From assembly GCF_002088235.1 (NCBI RefSeq), contig NZ_AQQV01000002.1:434001-498000 (forward strand): a stretch of 64,000 nt of DNA, given 5' to 3'. The translations under genes were made by a program, and so were the position numbers. Numbering within the stretch: the stretch's first letter is position 1; each line of letters opens with the position of its first letter. Of this stretch, positions 53,890-63,021 are shown piece after piece. This stretch comes from Oceanococcus atlanticus (GTDB lineage Bacteria > Pseudomonadota > Gammaproteobacteria > Nevskiales > Oceanococcaceae). The notes below the pieces were generated by a model, which worked only from the letters and a program-made list of their open reading frames with translations, was not told the origin of the DNA and searched no databases.

Positions 53890-54941
53890 GCGGCAGCGCG
53901 CTGAGCCTGCGCAATGTCACCGTGCGCCTGGGCCACAACACCGTGCTGGAGGATTTCAACCTTGAGGTTGCCGCCGGTGAACGTCTGGTGCTGGCCGGCC
54001 CTTCAGGCAGCGGCAAATCAACCCTGCTGCGCGCCATCGCCGGTCTGATCCCGATCAGCGCGGGCGAAATCCGCATCGCGGGGCGTCCGGTACAGCACTT
54101 GCCCCCGGGCCAGCGCGCGGTCGGCATGGTGTTTCAGCAGGCGGCCCTGCTGCCTCATCTGAGCGTGCTCGACAACCTGACCTTCGGCTTGCGCGCACGC
54201 GGCATGCGCAAAGCTGCTGCCGTGCAGCGGGCGCGCGATGTGGCCGGCTGGCTGGAAATCAGCGCCCTGCTGGAGCGGCGCCCACGCGCGCTTTCAGGCG
54301 GTGAACAACAACGTGTGGCACTGGGTCGTGCACTGCTGCGTGAAGGGGGCCTGATCCTGCTGGATGAACCTTTGTCCCAGCTTGATGCACCGCTGCGCGC
54401 GCGCCTGCGCGAGGAACTGTTGCGGGTCCACGGCCTGTCGCAGGCAACCATGCTGCACGTGACCCACGACCAGCACGAAGCGATGGCCCTAGGAGACCGT
54501 ATCGGCATCCTGGAGCACGGCCGCCTGCTGCAGCTTGACCCGCCCCACGCCATCTACGCCCAACCGCACAGCGCGGCGGTCGCGCGTTTCATCGGCAGCC
54601 CCGGCATCAACCTGATTCCACTGGCCCGCCAGGGCGATCGCTGGCACTGGGGCGATCATCTCGTACCCGGCCCCGCAACCGAAGGCCGCGCCTTGCAGCT
54701 GGGTATTCGTCCGGAGCATCTCAAACCCAGTGATGACCCGACAGCCTGGCCGGTCACGCTCAAACGACGCGAAATTCTCGGCGAGCGCGAGCTGTGGTAC
54801 CTGAGCGGCCACGATGACCTGGAACTGGTGGCGTCCCAGCCCCTGCAGCCAACGCCGCCGCCGGCCACGCTGCGGATCGCTGCGGATTTTGACCAGGCCC
54901 TGTACTTCGAGCCCGGCGATGGTCGCCGCATCCCGGCATGA
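53886..54941 (+). CDS. ABC transporter ATP-binding protein (MalK/UgpC-like)
   Basis: 351 residues. Walker A GPSGSGKST near 39-47, Q-loop FQQAALL, signature LSGGEQQRVALGRAL near 136-150, Walker B LILLDEPLSQLD and H-loop HVTHDQHEA. The C-terminal TOBE-type regulatory domain (about 235-351) is as in MalK/UgpC. ATG overlaps the binding-protein stop, and its own stop overlaps the next permease. Confidence 0.92.
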   Translation: MSGSALSLRNVTVRLGHNTVLEDFNLEVAAGERLVLAGPSGSGKSTLLRAIAGLIPISAGEIRIAGRPVQHLPPGQRAVGMVFQQAALLPHLSVLDNLTFGLRARGMRKAAAVQRARDVAGWLEISALLERRPRALSGGEQQRVALGRALLREGGLILLDEPLSQLDAPLRARLREELLRVHGLSQATMLHVTHDQHEAMALGDRIGILEHGRLLQLDPPHAIYAQPHSAAVARFIGSPGINLIPLARQGDRWHWGDHLVPGPATEGRALQLGIRPEHLKPSDDPTAWPVTLKRREILGERELWYLSGHDDLELVASQPLQPTPPPATLRIAADFDQALYFEPGDGRRIPA

Positions 54942-55789
54942 AACTGATCCCACTGGCGCTGGCGCTGGGACTGCTGGTGTTCGCGCCGCTGCTGATGACA
55001 CTGGTACTGGGCCTGTTCAGCTTTGACGGCCTGGCGGCCCCGCAGTGGCTGGGCTGGGCCGCCTACCAGCGCATGCTGGACGATGCCCTGTTCCAGCAGA
55101 GCCTGCGCAACTCACTGCTGATAGCCGCACTCAGCATTCCCTTGCGCCTGCTGCTGGCGCTGGGCCTGTCGCTGCTGTTGCAACGACCCGGCCGGGCCAG
55201 CCGCGCCGCCCTGCTGATCAGCCTATTACCGGTGGTGGTGCCGACCCTGGTCTGGGCCACCGCTTGGTTGTGGTTGCTCAACCCGCATTTCGGCCCGATC
55301 GCGGCTGCCCTCGACAACTGGCGGGTGAATGGCGCCAGCTGGCTGCTCAGCGCCGAGGGTGCACGCAGTTCACTGATTCTGATCCTCGGCGTTCTGGCCG
55401 GTGAACTGTTGTTGATCCTGGTCGTGGCACGCCGTCAGATTCCGCAGGCCTGGTACGATCTGGCCGCGCTGGAGGGGGTCAGCCGCCTGGGCCAGTTTCG
55501 CCTGATCAGCCTGCCGTTAATGGCCCCGATCATCGCCCTGCTGGCCGCGCGCGACTTCGCCATGACCTTTCAGACCAGTTTCATTCCAGCGCAGATCGTG
55601 ACCAAAGGCGGGCCTCAATTCATGAGCACGATGCTGCCGCAGTACGTGTACGAAAACAGCTTCGAGTACCTGCGCTTCGGTTACGCCGCCACGCTGTCCA
55701 GCGCCATGCTCGCCATCACCTTGGTGGTGCTGGTGCCACAGGCGCTGCTGCTGTGGCGCTGGCTCAAGCGGGATGACAATCCGGCCTAA
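54938..55789 (+). CDS. ABC transporter permease, MalF/UgpA-like
   Basis: 283 residues, six predicted spans, EAA-type loop DLAALEGVSRLGQFRLISLPLM near 171-192. It completes the importer with the genes at 51785, 52582 and 53886. Its stop codon overlaps the stop codon of the convergent amidohydrolase gene (shared CTAA), so no terminator separates the two transcripts. Confidence 0.9.
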   Translation: MKLIPLALALGLLVFAPLLMTLVLGLFSFDGLAAPQWLGWAAYQRMLDDALFQQSLRNSLLIAALSIPLRLLLALGLSLLLQRPGRASRAALLISLLPVVVPTLVWATAWLWLLNPHFGPIAAALDNWRVNGASWLLSAEGARSSLILILGVLAGELLLILVVARRQIPQAWYDLAALEGVSRLGQFRLISLPLMAPIIALLAARDFAMTFQTSFIPAQIVTKGGPQFMSTMLPQYVYENSFEYLRFGYAATLSSAMLAITLVVLVPQALLLWRWLKRDDNPA

Positions 55790-56607
55790 GCCGCCGGCGT
55801 CAGGCCAAACACACGCTGTGCATTGCCGCCCAGAAAGGCGGCTTTGACCTCGTCATCCAGGGCCAGCGTATCCAGACCCTGCAAGGCTTTGGCCGGCGTC
55901 ATCATCGGGTAGTTGGTACCAAACAGCACCTTGTGACGACCATGCGCCTTGAGAAAATCAACCAGCGCAGGCGGATAACGCGTCACGCTGTAGGCCGATG
56001 TATCGATGAACACGTTCTCGTGCTTGGTGGCCACCGCAATGGCTTCTTCGGTCCAGGGATAGCCAATATGGCCGCCCACAATACGCAGCTCCGGGAAGTC
56101 CAGAGCGACCTGGTCAAGGTAGATCGGCCGTCCCACTTCGCTGGGCATCAGCGGCCCGGTATGACCGATCTGAGTGCAGAACGGCACGCCCAGATCAGCA
56201 CATGCGGTGTACACCGGATAGAAGCGTCGGTCTGTCGGCGGCACTTCCCACAACCATGGCAGCACACGAATGGCTTTGAAGCCCAGTTCGTTGATGCAGC
56301 GGCGCACTTCGCGCAGCGCCTGCATGGGCCGCGAAATATCCACCGAACCGACACCAACCAGACGACCGTTTGAGGCGGCAACAAACTCGGCCACCTCATC
56401 GTTTGAGATCATGACGTTGCGCGGCGCAACCCAGGCCGAAATCAGGCTGACATCCACGGCCGCCGCATCCATGGCCGCCAGCGTGGCGGCAACCGGCACC
56501 GGCTGGCTCGGCGGTGCACTGCGCGTCCAGCGCCACAGGGACTCGAAAATCGGATCCTGAATATGGCGCAAGGTCGGGTGCTGCGCCCAGGCATCAATAA
56601 TCATCAT
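55786..56607 (-). CDS. Amidohydrolase-2 (ACMSD-like) family protein
   Basis: 273 residues, TIM-barrel amidohydrolase of the ACMSD type: FCTQIGHTGPL near 142-152, RIVGGHIGYPW near 175-185, ENVFIDTSAY near 197-206 and KVLFGTNYPM near 225-234 with the late metal-binding region. The N-terminal HxH usual in this family is replaced (IDAWAQHP), so metal coordination may be altered. Reactions known in the family include decarboxylation and hydrolysis of aromatic or lactone compounds. It is downstream of the RND operon on the same strand, 55 bp away. Confidence 0.8.
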   Translation of the reverse strand: MMIIDAWAQHPTLRHIQDPIFESLWRWTRSAPPSQPVPVAATLAAMDAAAVDVSLISAWVAPRNVMISNDEVAEFVAASNGRLVGVGSVDISRPMQALREVRRCINELGFKAIRVLPWLWEVPPTDRRFYPVYTACADLGVPFCTQIGHTGPLMPSEVGRPIYLDQVALDFPELRIVGGHIGYPWTEEAIAVATKHENVFIDTSAYSVTRYPPALVDFLKAHGRHKVLFGTNYPMMTPAKALQGLDTLALDDEVKAAFLGGNAQRVFGLTPAA

Positions 56608-56662
56608 CGTGATCTCTTACGTTGTGTGCAAGCAGACAAACCGCCTGCAGATTTAACACAGG

Positions 56663-59600
56663 CTACAACTCAAGCAGCCCCAAAGCATGGCGCACATCCA
56701 GTTGCGCTTCCAGGCGATCCAGGGCCGCGCTCACCCGCCGCGTGCGCTGCTGTTGCAGCACCGCTTCGGCGGCCAGCACATCCTCGATGCGTTCACGCCC
56801 GGCCTCGAAACGTGCATTGCGCACAGCCAGACGCTGATCTGCCGATTCCTCGGCTGCTGCGGCCAGGCGCTCGCGCTCCTGCGCCAGTGCCAGATCCTGA
56901 TAGGCCCGCTCAAGTTCCAGACGCACCTGCCGACGCTGCTCCGCCAGCCGCGCCTGGGCATCCTGCGCCTGGGCCTGGAGCGCGGCGCGGCGGGCCGAGC
57001 GTGTACCACCGCTGAACAGCTGCCACTGCACCTGCACGGCAGCACGCACATCATGCTCCGGCTCGATCGGATCACCGTCGGTTTTCAGGGCCGTGAACTC
57101 CGCTCCGATCTGAGGCCAGGCCTCGGCCGAGATCCCGCGCGCGCGCAGCTGCAGCGCCCGCACGCTCAGGCTCAGAGCCTGCAATTCAGGGCGGTGCTGC
57201 TCGGCCAGGGCGGCGGCCTGATCGCGCTCGGGCACCGATGGCGACAACTTGGGCTCAGCCAGATTCAACCAGTCCTCGGCGCGCCCACCCGCAATGCTGG
57301 CCAGCTCATCCGCGAGCAACGCACGCTGATGGCCGATCTCGGCCTGGCGCTGAGCCACCTCGTCGCGGGCCAAACGCACATCCAGCGCATCAGCGCGCAG
57401 GGCACGGCCCTGTTCGACTAAAGACTGAACATACTCAAGCCGGGCTTCGCTGCTGGCATGCAGGGCTTCAAACCCACGCGCGCTTGCGCTCAGCCGCAGC
57501 TGGGCCAGATACAGCTTGGCCGCACCCAGCGCCGCACTGTCAGCCACGCGCTGCGCGCGCCAGGCCTGAGCCTCGGCATCGGCCTGCGCAGCCGGCACCT
57601 GATACAGGCTGCGTGAGGGCTGGAACAAAGGCTGCCGCAAGATCAGCGCCTGCCGCTGGCCCAGATGCTCACCCAGGCGCAGCGCTCCGTTGCCGGTGTC
57701 GATCTGGGCCACGCGGTCGCGGTGCAAGGCGCTGTAAGTCACGTCCAGGGTGGGCGCCCAGGCGGCCCGTCGCTGCACCGAGACCAACGCTTGCGAAGCA
57801 CGCAGAGCATGACTTTCGGCCTGAACCAGCGGCAGCTGACGAGCCTTGTCCATCAGCGCTTCAAGTTCCAGCGCCTGGGCCTGCGCCGGGGCGGGTTGAA
57901 GCAGCAGCGTGCCCAGGGCCAGCGCGCCGACAAGCGAGGCGCTGGCACGCACGACCTCACCACCACGCCAGGCCAGCAGCAGACGACACAATGCCGGCAC
58001 CACGAACAGGGTCAAAGCGGTCGACGTCACCAAGCCGGTGATGATCGGCCAGGCCATCGGCGGCCACATCGTCGAGTTGGACAGCGCCAGTGGTAGCAAA
58101 CCCGCCACGGTGGTCGCGGTGGTCAGCAGAATCGGCCGGGTGCGGCGCTCCACCGCTTCGGTCATGGCACGCACAAACGGTTTGCCCGCTGCGAGGTTCT
58201 GATCAAGCACATCAATCATCACAATCGCATTGTTGACCACAATCCCGATCAGCGCGATGCAGCCCAGCAAAGGCTGAAACCCGAACGGAATACCGAGCAG
58301 CGCCAGGCCGGCAATCACGCCGACAAAGGCCAGCGGCACCGAGGTCATCACGATCAGCAAACGGCGGAAGGAATTGAACTGCCAGAGCAGGAAGAACAGC
58401 AGCATGGCCAGCCCCAGCGGCGCCACCCCGGCGATCGCCGAATTGGCATCCCCGGAGGCCTCGGCCTCGCCCGCAAACTCGTAGGTCGTGCCCTCAGGCA
58501 GATCCAGCGCGGCCAGACGCGGTTGCACCGCATGCAGCACCTGGCTGAACACGAAACCGAAATCCAGCTCGGCAGAGACCAACGCATTGCGGCGCTGGTT
58601 TTCGGTGTAGATCGCCCCTGGTTGCCAGCTCAGACTGGGTCGCGCCAGCGCGCCCAGCGGAATGCCCTGGCCCTGTGCATTGAACACCATCACACCTTCA
58701 AGATCGGCCGGGCTGGTTTTTTCACCCGCCAGCGAACGTACCAGGATCGGCGCCGGCTCATGAGTTGCACGGTAGCTGCCGATGCGAATGCCCTGGCTGC
58801 GGCTGAGCAAGGCTTGCGCCACATCAGCTCGGCTCAGGCCGTAACTCATGGCGTGGGCATCGTCGATCTCGAACTGCATCTCAGGCGCGCCCAGCCCCAG
58901 ATTGTGGGTCGCGTCGATGGCACCGGCAGTGCTCTGCACGGTCTGCAGAATCATGTCGGTGGCCTGCGCCAGACGCACCGGATCCTCGTTGTAGATGCGC
59001 ACTTCGATCGGCGAGTCGATCGGTGGGCCCTGGGCCAGAATCTTGGCGATGACATCTGCTTCCGGCAACGCCCGGTGCGCAAACTCACGGATCGCCGCAA
59101 TAATGCGCAGATTACCCTCGATGCCGGTCGAGCGCACCACCAACCGTGCTCGATTGGGCTGATCGGGGCGACGCAGCAGGTTGTAGTAGAAACGCGGCCC
59201 GGAATGGCCCAGGAAACCGTGCACTTCCAGCACATCGGGGTAGCTGCGCAGCGCACGCTCCACAACCCGCGCAACGCGCTCGGTTTCGGCCAGCGTTGTG
59301 CCTTCCGACAAGGCGATGTCAACCAGCACCTGGTCGCGGTCGGCCTGGGGAAAGAACTCGGACTCAAGATTGCTCAAGCCCCAGCTCATCAACACCGCGC
59401 AACCCACACCGGCGATACCCAGCACCAGGCCGGCACGCTGGCTGCCCAACCCACCGGCCAGGCGCCCCAGTTTCTCCGGCCAGCCACTTTCGACCTGCCC
59501 GGCCTTGCCTTGCGGCTTGAGAAAGGTTTCGCCCAGCATGGGGGTGATGACGGTGGCGAAAAAGTAACTCGCCACCAGTGAGATCATGATCATGATCGGC

Positions 59601-60976
59601 ACAGCGCGGGTAAAGTCACCGACCCCGCTTTTCGACACCGCCAGCGGAATGAAGGCCGCGATGGTGGTGCCGGTTGCCGCCAACAAAGGCTTGGCCAGCT
59701 GATGCACCGCATTGAGCGCGGCATCAACCGGCGGGTAACCCTGATTGAGCTGGTATTGCACCTCCTCGATCATGACGATGGCGTTGTCGACCAGAATGCC
59801 CAGGGCCACGATCAGGCCAACCACCGCCATCTGATGCAGCACGCCACCGCCCAGGGCGTAGAAGGCCAGGCTCATGGCCGCCACCGCAGGCAGAATCACC
59901 GCAACCAGCAAGGCCAGCCGCATGCCCATGGAGAACACCAGCACCAGCAGGATGATGGCCACAGCCATGAGCAGCGAGCGCGACAGGCCATCCAGACGGT
60001 CCTTGACCCGCCCCGGCTGGTAGAACATTTCCTGAATCTGCAGCGGGGCCAACTGCGGACGCAACGCATCGACCAGGGCGCGCATGCGTTCACCGTAGGC
60101 CACCGCATTGATGGTGTTCTGCGCCGCAATCACATCAACCAGCACGGCGGGTTCGCCGTTGTGCCACATCCGCGGCGTGGAGGGCTCCTGCGGCCCCAGC
60201 CAAACCTCACTCAGGGCAGCCAGCGGGATGACATCACCACTGGGCAAGCGCACCGGGGTTTGGCGCAACTCCTCGATGCTGCGGAACTCGGTTTCCGGCT
60301 TCAGCGTCATGCGCGTGGAACCCGCCACCAGCGAACCCGCACCCAACAACTGCACGCGCCCGGCCAGCTGCTGGGCCAGATTCTGCGCGCTGATGCCATA
60401 ACGCGCTGCGGTGGCATCTTCCAGCGCAATATTGACCTGCTCACCGGGCTCGCCATACACGTCGATACGCACCAGATCGCCGAGCTGCAGAAACGCATCG
60501 CGCAAGGTCCGCGCGGCCGCAGCCATTTGATGCAGATCGTCGCTGCCGGTCACCGCGTAGGTTGCCGTGCTGGTCGTGATCACCCGGTCATCCAGCTCCG
60601 GCTCCTCAACACCGGGCGGGAAAAACACCCGAGCGCGATCGATCGCCCGGCGCACCTCATTCCACTTCGATTCGGTGTCGTAGATGTGATCCTTCATCAC
60701 CACCGTGGTCAGGGCTACGTTGTTGCGCACGGTCGAGCGGACAAAGTCCAGATCAGCAATTTCGCTGATCTCGCGCTCCAAATGGGCCACCACCAGCTTG
60801 CGAATCCGCTCCGCATCAGCCCCCGGAAAAATGGTTTTAATCACGCCGCCGCGATACGGAAAAAACGGGTCTTCCTGGCGCGGCATGCTCAGGTAGGCGA
60901 GCACGCCAATCAGCACGAACAACACGGTCACCGCCAGATTGAGGCGCCGCGCAGCGAGAACTTGATGCATACGCAT
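56663..60976 (-). CDS. RND efflux pump fused in one chain to a TolC-like outer-membrane factor
   Basis: 1437 residues. Residues 1 to about 1003 are a full RND pump (TM1 near 13-30, PFFPYRGGVIKTIFPGADAERI, GILVDNAIVMIEE near residue 400 with Asp-Asn in place of the Asp-Asp of AcrB, and late VVNNAIVMIDVLD). Without a stop the frame runs into VVRASASLVGALALGTLLLQ then APAQAQA (about 1008-1035), a textbook signal peptide. A mature TolC-family protein of 402 residues follows (1036-1437), with its paired repeats and coiled helices. A GTG at 57952, preceded by GGTGAGG, could also start the TolC part alone. It acts with the adaptor encoded 9 bp upstream. Confidence 0.88.
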   Translation of the reverse strand: MRMHQVLAARRLNLAVTVLFVLIGVLAYLSMPRQEDPFFPYRGGVIKTIFPGADAERIRKLVVAHLEREISEIADLDFVRSTVRNNVALTTVVMKDHIYDTESKWNEVRRAIDRARVFFPPGVEEPELDDRVITTSTATYAVTGSDDLHQMAAAARTLRDAFLQLGDLVRIDVYGEPGEQVNIALEDATAARYGISAQNLAQQLAGRVQLLGAGSLVAGSTRMTLKPETEFRSIEELRQTPVRLPSGDVIPLAALSEVWLGPQEPSTPRMWHNGEPAVLVDVIAAQNTINAVAYGERMRALVDALRPQLAPLQIQEMFYQPGRVKDRLDGLSRSLLMAVAIILLVLVFSMGMRLALLVAVILPAVAAMSLAFYALGGGVLHQMAVVGLIVALGILVDNAIVMIEEVQYQLNQGYPPVDAALNAVHQLAKPLLAATGTTIAAFIPLAVSKSGVGDFTRAVPIMIMISLVASYFFATVITPMLGETFLKPQGKAGQVESGWPEKLGRLAGGLGSQRAGLVLGIAGVGCAVLMSWGLSNLESEFFPQADRDQVLVDIALSEGTTLAETERVARVVERALRSYPDVLEVHGFLGHSGPRFYYNLLRRPDQPNRARLVVRSTGIEGNLRIIAAIREFAHRALPEADVIAKILAQGPPIDSPIEVRIYNEDPVRLAQATDMILQTVQSTAGAIDATHNLGLGAPEMQFEIDDAHAMSYGLSRADVAQALLSRSQGIRIGSYRATHEPAPILVRSLAGEKTSPADLEGVMVFNAQGQGIPLGALARPSLSWQPGAIYTENQRRNALVSAELDFGFVFSQVLHAVQPRLAALDLPEGTTYEFAGEAEASGDANSAIAGVAPLGLAMLLFFLLWQFNSFRRLLIVMTSVPLAFVGVIAGLALLGIPFGFQPLLGCIALIGIVVNNAIVMIDVLDQNLAAGKPFVRAMTEAVERRTRPILLTTATTVAGLLPLALSNSTMWPPMAWPIITGLVTSTALTLFVVPALCRLLLAWRGGEVVRASASLVGALALGTLLLQPAPAQAQALELEALMDKARQLPLVQAESHALRASQALVSVQRRAAWAPTLDVTYSALHRDRVAQIDTGNGALRLGEHLGQRQALILRQPLFQPSRSLYQVPAAQADAEAQAWRAQRVADSAALGAAKLYLAQLRLSASARGFEALHASSEARLEYVQSLVEQGRALRADALDVRLARDEVAQRQAEIGHQRALLADELASIAGGRAEDWLNLAEPKLSPSVPERDQAAALAEQHRPELQALSLSVRALQLRARGISAEAWPQIGAEFTALKTDGDPIEPEHDVRAAVQVQWQLFSGGTRSARRAALQAQAQDAQARLAEQRRQVRLELERAYQDLALAQERERLAAAAEESADQRLAVRNARFEAGRERIEDVLAAEAVLQQQRTRRVSAALDRLEAQLDVRHALGLLEL

Positions 60977-60985
60977 GGGCGTCTC

Positions 60986-62086
60986 CTATTTGACGCGCTC
61001 GACGCGCTGGCCATGCTGCAGCCCTGACAGACCAGCGATCACCACCAGATCACCGGCCGCCAGCTCACCACTGACCAGCACCCGCTCTCCGAGGATACGA
61101 ACGAGCTGAACCGCACGCGCTTCGACCGTATCTTCACGCAGTTGGAACACCCGCGGCGCACCCAGACCAATGTCCACCACAGCCCGCATGGGCACCGACA
61201 GCAGGGTCTGTTGCGGGGTCGACGGCAGGGCCACACCCAGGGTCATGCCGGCATGCAGGCGTGCATCCTGAGGCAGACGCACGACCACACGATTCAGCGC
61301 GCCGGGCAAGCTGGCCGTGGCGATGCGTGAAATTTCGCCGTGTACATCCAGGGCTTCACCAAACTGCAGCAGCGTGACGTTCTGGCCGAGCTCCAACACC
61401 GGCAACATCCGCGCCAGCACGCCGATTTCCAGTTCCAGATGACTCTCGCCGCTGAGCGCAAGCACGCTCTGCCCCGGCGCCACGATCTGACCTTCATCCA
61501 CCATCACCGCGGTGATTTCGCCGGCAAACGGGGCTTTGAGCCGGGTTTCGTCGAGCAGGGCCTGAGCGCGGGCACGCTCGGCCCGGGCCAGCGACAAGGC
61601 TGCCTTGAGCGCCTGTGCATTGGCCTCGACCTGCTCATGCTCTTCACGCGTGGCAGCACCGCTGGCGAACAATCCGTCGACCCGACGCTGGTCGCGCTGA
61701 GCCTGGTCATAGCGGGTCTGCAATTCCTGCTCACGCGCCACCGCGGACTCAAGCGCCGGGGCCAGCTGCGGATTGTCGAGCACCAGCAACAACTCGCCGG
61801 CCTGCACCCGCTGCCCGACCTCGACCACGCGGCGCGCCACGCGCCCGCTGGTCTGAAATGCCAGATCGGCGCCGCTGGACGCCGTGACCGTGCCACTGAA
61901 CGGCAACGGCGCAACCGAGCTGATCGTCTCAACCGGTGCGACGCGAACATAGCGCGAGGCATTCGGGGCCTCGTTGGCGGATGCATCCACCGCTTCATCG
62001 CTGCCGCCACACGCGGCCACACTCACAACAGCGACCATGCTCAACAGAGCGACGGCAACGCGCTTTTGTGTCTTGATAAACATCAT
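60986..62086 (-). CDS. RND efflux periplasmic adaptor (membrane fusion protein)
   Basis: 366 residues from the ATG at 62086 (a second ATG follows directly; 62140 would add an atypical extension). Lipobox VSVAAC (Cys26). Barrel-sandwich half GRVARRVVEVGQRVQAGELLLVLDNPQ near 80-106, helical hairpin about 107-180, second lipoyl half LKAPFAGEITAVMVDEGQIVAPGQ and beta-barrel to the end. It links the pump and outer-membrane parts. A palindromic operator covers its promoter, and a TetR gene is divergent. Confidence 0.9.
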   Translation of the reverse strand: MMFIKTQKRVAVALLSMVAVVSVAACGGSDEAVDASANEAPNASRYVRVAPVETISSVAPLPFSGTVTASSGADLAFQTSGRVARRVVEVGQRVQAGELLLVLDNPQLAPALESAVAREQELQTRYDQAQRDQRRVDGLFASGAATREEHEQVEANAQALKAALSLARAERARAQALLDETRLKAPFAGEITAVMVDEGQIVAPGQSVLALSGESHLELEIGVLARMLPVLELGQNVTLLQFGEALDVHGEISRIATASLPGALNRVVVRLPQDARLHAGMTLGVALPSTPQQTLLSVPMRAVVDIGLGAPRVFQLREDTVEARAVQLVRILGERVLVSGELAAGDLVVIAGLSGLQHGQRVERVK

Positions 62087-62167
62087 GCGGTTTTCCTCAA
62101 AACCTGGTGCACGAGCGGCATCGATGTTGCGCTCGAGCAAATGTGAACAGCGGCAACATAAGCACCC

Positions 62168-62186
62168 ATGTTGACATTGTCAACAT
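62168..62186. promoter_or_regulatory. Perfect TetR operator between adaptor and regulator genes
   Basis: ATGTTGAC-ATT-GTCAACAT, a perfect 8-3-8 inverted repeat, lies 82 bp before the adaptor start and 24 bp before the regulator start. It is placed to control both divergent promoters. Confidence 0.85.
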
Positions 62187-62209
62187 TAATTTCGCACCAT
62201 AGCGCCGTA

Positions 62210-62875
62210 ATGACGCGCTCTTCTGAAAAATCGGCCTACCATCACGGCAACCTGCGTGCCGCACTGCTGGATACCGCTCGTTCACTGGTTCAGGCGCAAG
62301 GCCTGGACGGCCTCACATTACGTGCCGTAGCCGAACGACTGGGCGTGTCACGCAGTGCGATTTATCGCCACTACAGCAGCAAAGATGAGTTGCTTGGCCA
62401 AATCATCATGGAAGGTTTTGAGCAGTTGCGGGCAGCCACCGCCGAGGCTGCGCAGCAACGTGCCAAGCGCACGGAAAGCTGTCCGCTGGATCAGCTGCAC
62501 CATATGGGCCTGGCCTATATCCGTTTCGCGGTGGAGCACGCCGACCTGTATGACCTGATGTTCCATCCCAGCCTGATCGGACGCAGTTGCGACACGGTGA
62601 AGATGGCCTCTTTGCGCTCGTACGAAGTGCTCACCGACATGCTGCAGCGCTGCCAGCAGGCCGGCCAGATCAAAGCGGGCGAGCCGCACCGCCAGGCCTT
62701 TGCCATCTGGGCTTCGCTGCATGGATTGGTCAGCCTGTGTCGGGGGCGCCCACCGCACGCGGTGCCAGAAGCCACCCTGGAGGGCGGCTTTGAGATGCTG
62801 CTAGAGCAGCTCATGGCGGGGCTGGCCACACAGCAGCAATGGCGCAGCGTGCTGCAAACCGACACATCCGACTGA
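62210..62875 (+). CDS. TetR-family repressor of the efflux operon
   Basis: 221 residues from the ATG at 62210; the in-frame start at 62168 lies inside the operator and is unlikely. HTH at about 12-58 (YHHGNLRAALLDTARSLVQAQGLDGLTLRAVAERLGVSRSAIYRHYSSKDEL). The C-terminal half resembles the TetR_C WHG type (AIWASLHGLVSLCRG, with WASLHG for the signature). Divergent from the adaptor-pump operon with a perfect palindrome in between. Its ligand is likely a pump substrate. Confidence 0.9.
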   Translation: MTRSSEKSAYHHGNLRAALLDTARSLVQAQGLDGLTLRAVAERLGVSRSAIYRHYSSKDELLGQIIMEGFEQLRAATAEAAQQRAKRTESCPLDQLHHMGLAYIRFAVEHADLYDLMFHPSLIGRSCDTVKMASLRSYEVLTDMLQRCQQAGQIKAGEPHRQAFAIWASLHGLVSLCRGRPPHAVPEATLEGGFEMLLEQLMAGLATQQQWRSVLQTDTSD

Positions 62876-63021
62876 GTCATCGGAGTGCCGAACAGCGCGC
62901 CCGGCACAAGCCATGCATGCACTAAACTGATGCGGTCACGAATGACCCACAGAACAAAACCTACTCAATAGGAGCGACGACGGAGCGGCGCCACCTGAGC
63001 CTCACCAGGAGACCGCCGACC

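Noticed and set aside
59702-61027. 441-codon frame opposite the RND pump
   Set aside because: His/Gln-rich shadow translation of RND membrane segments.
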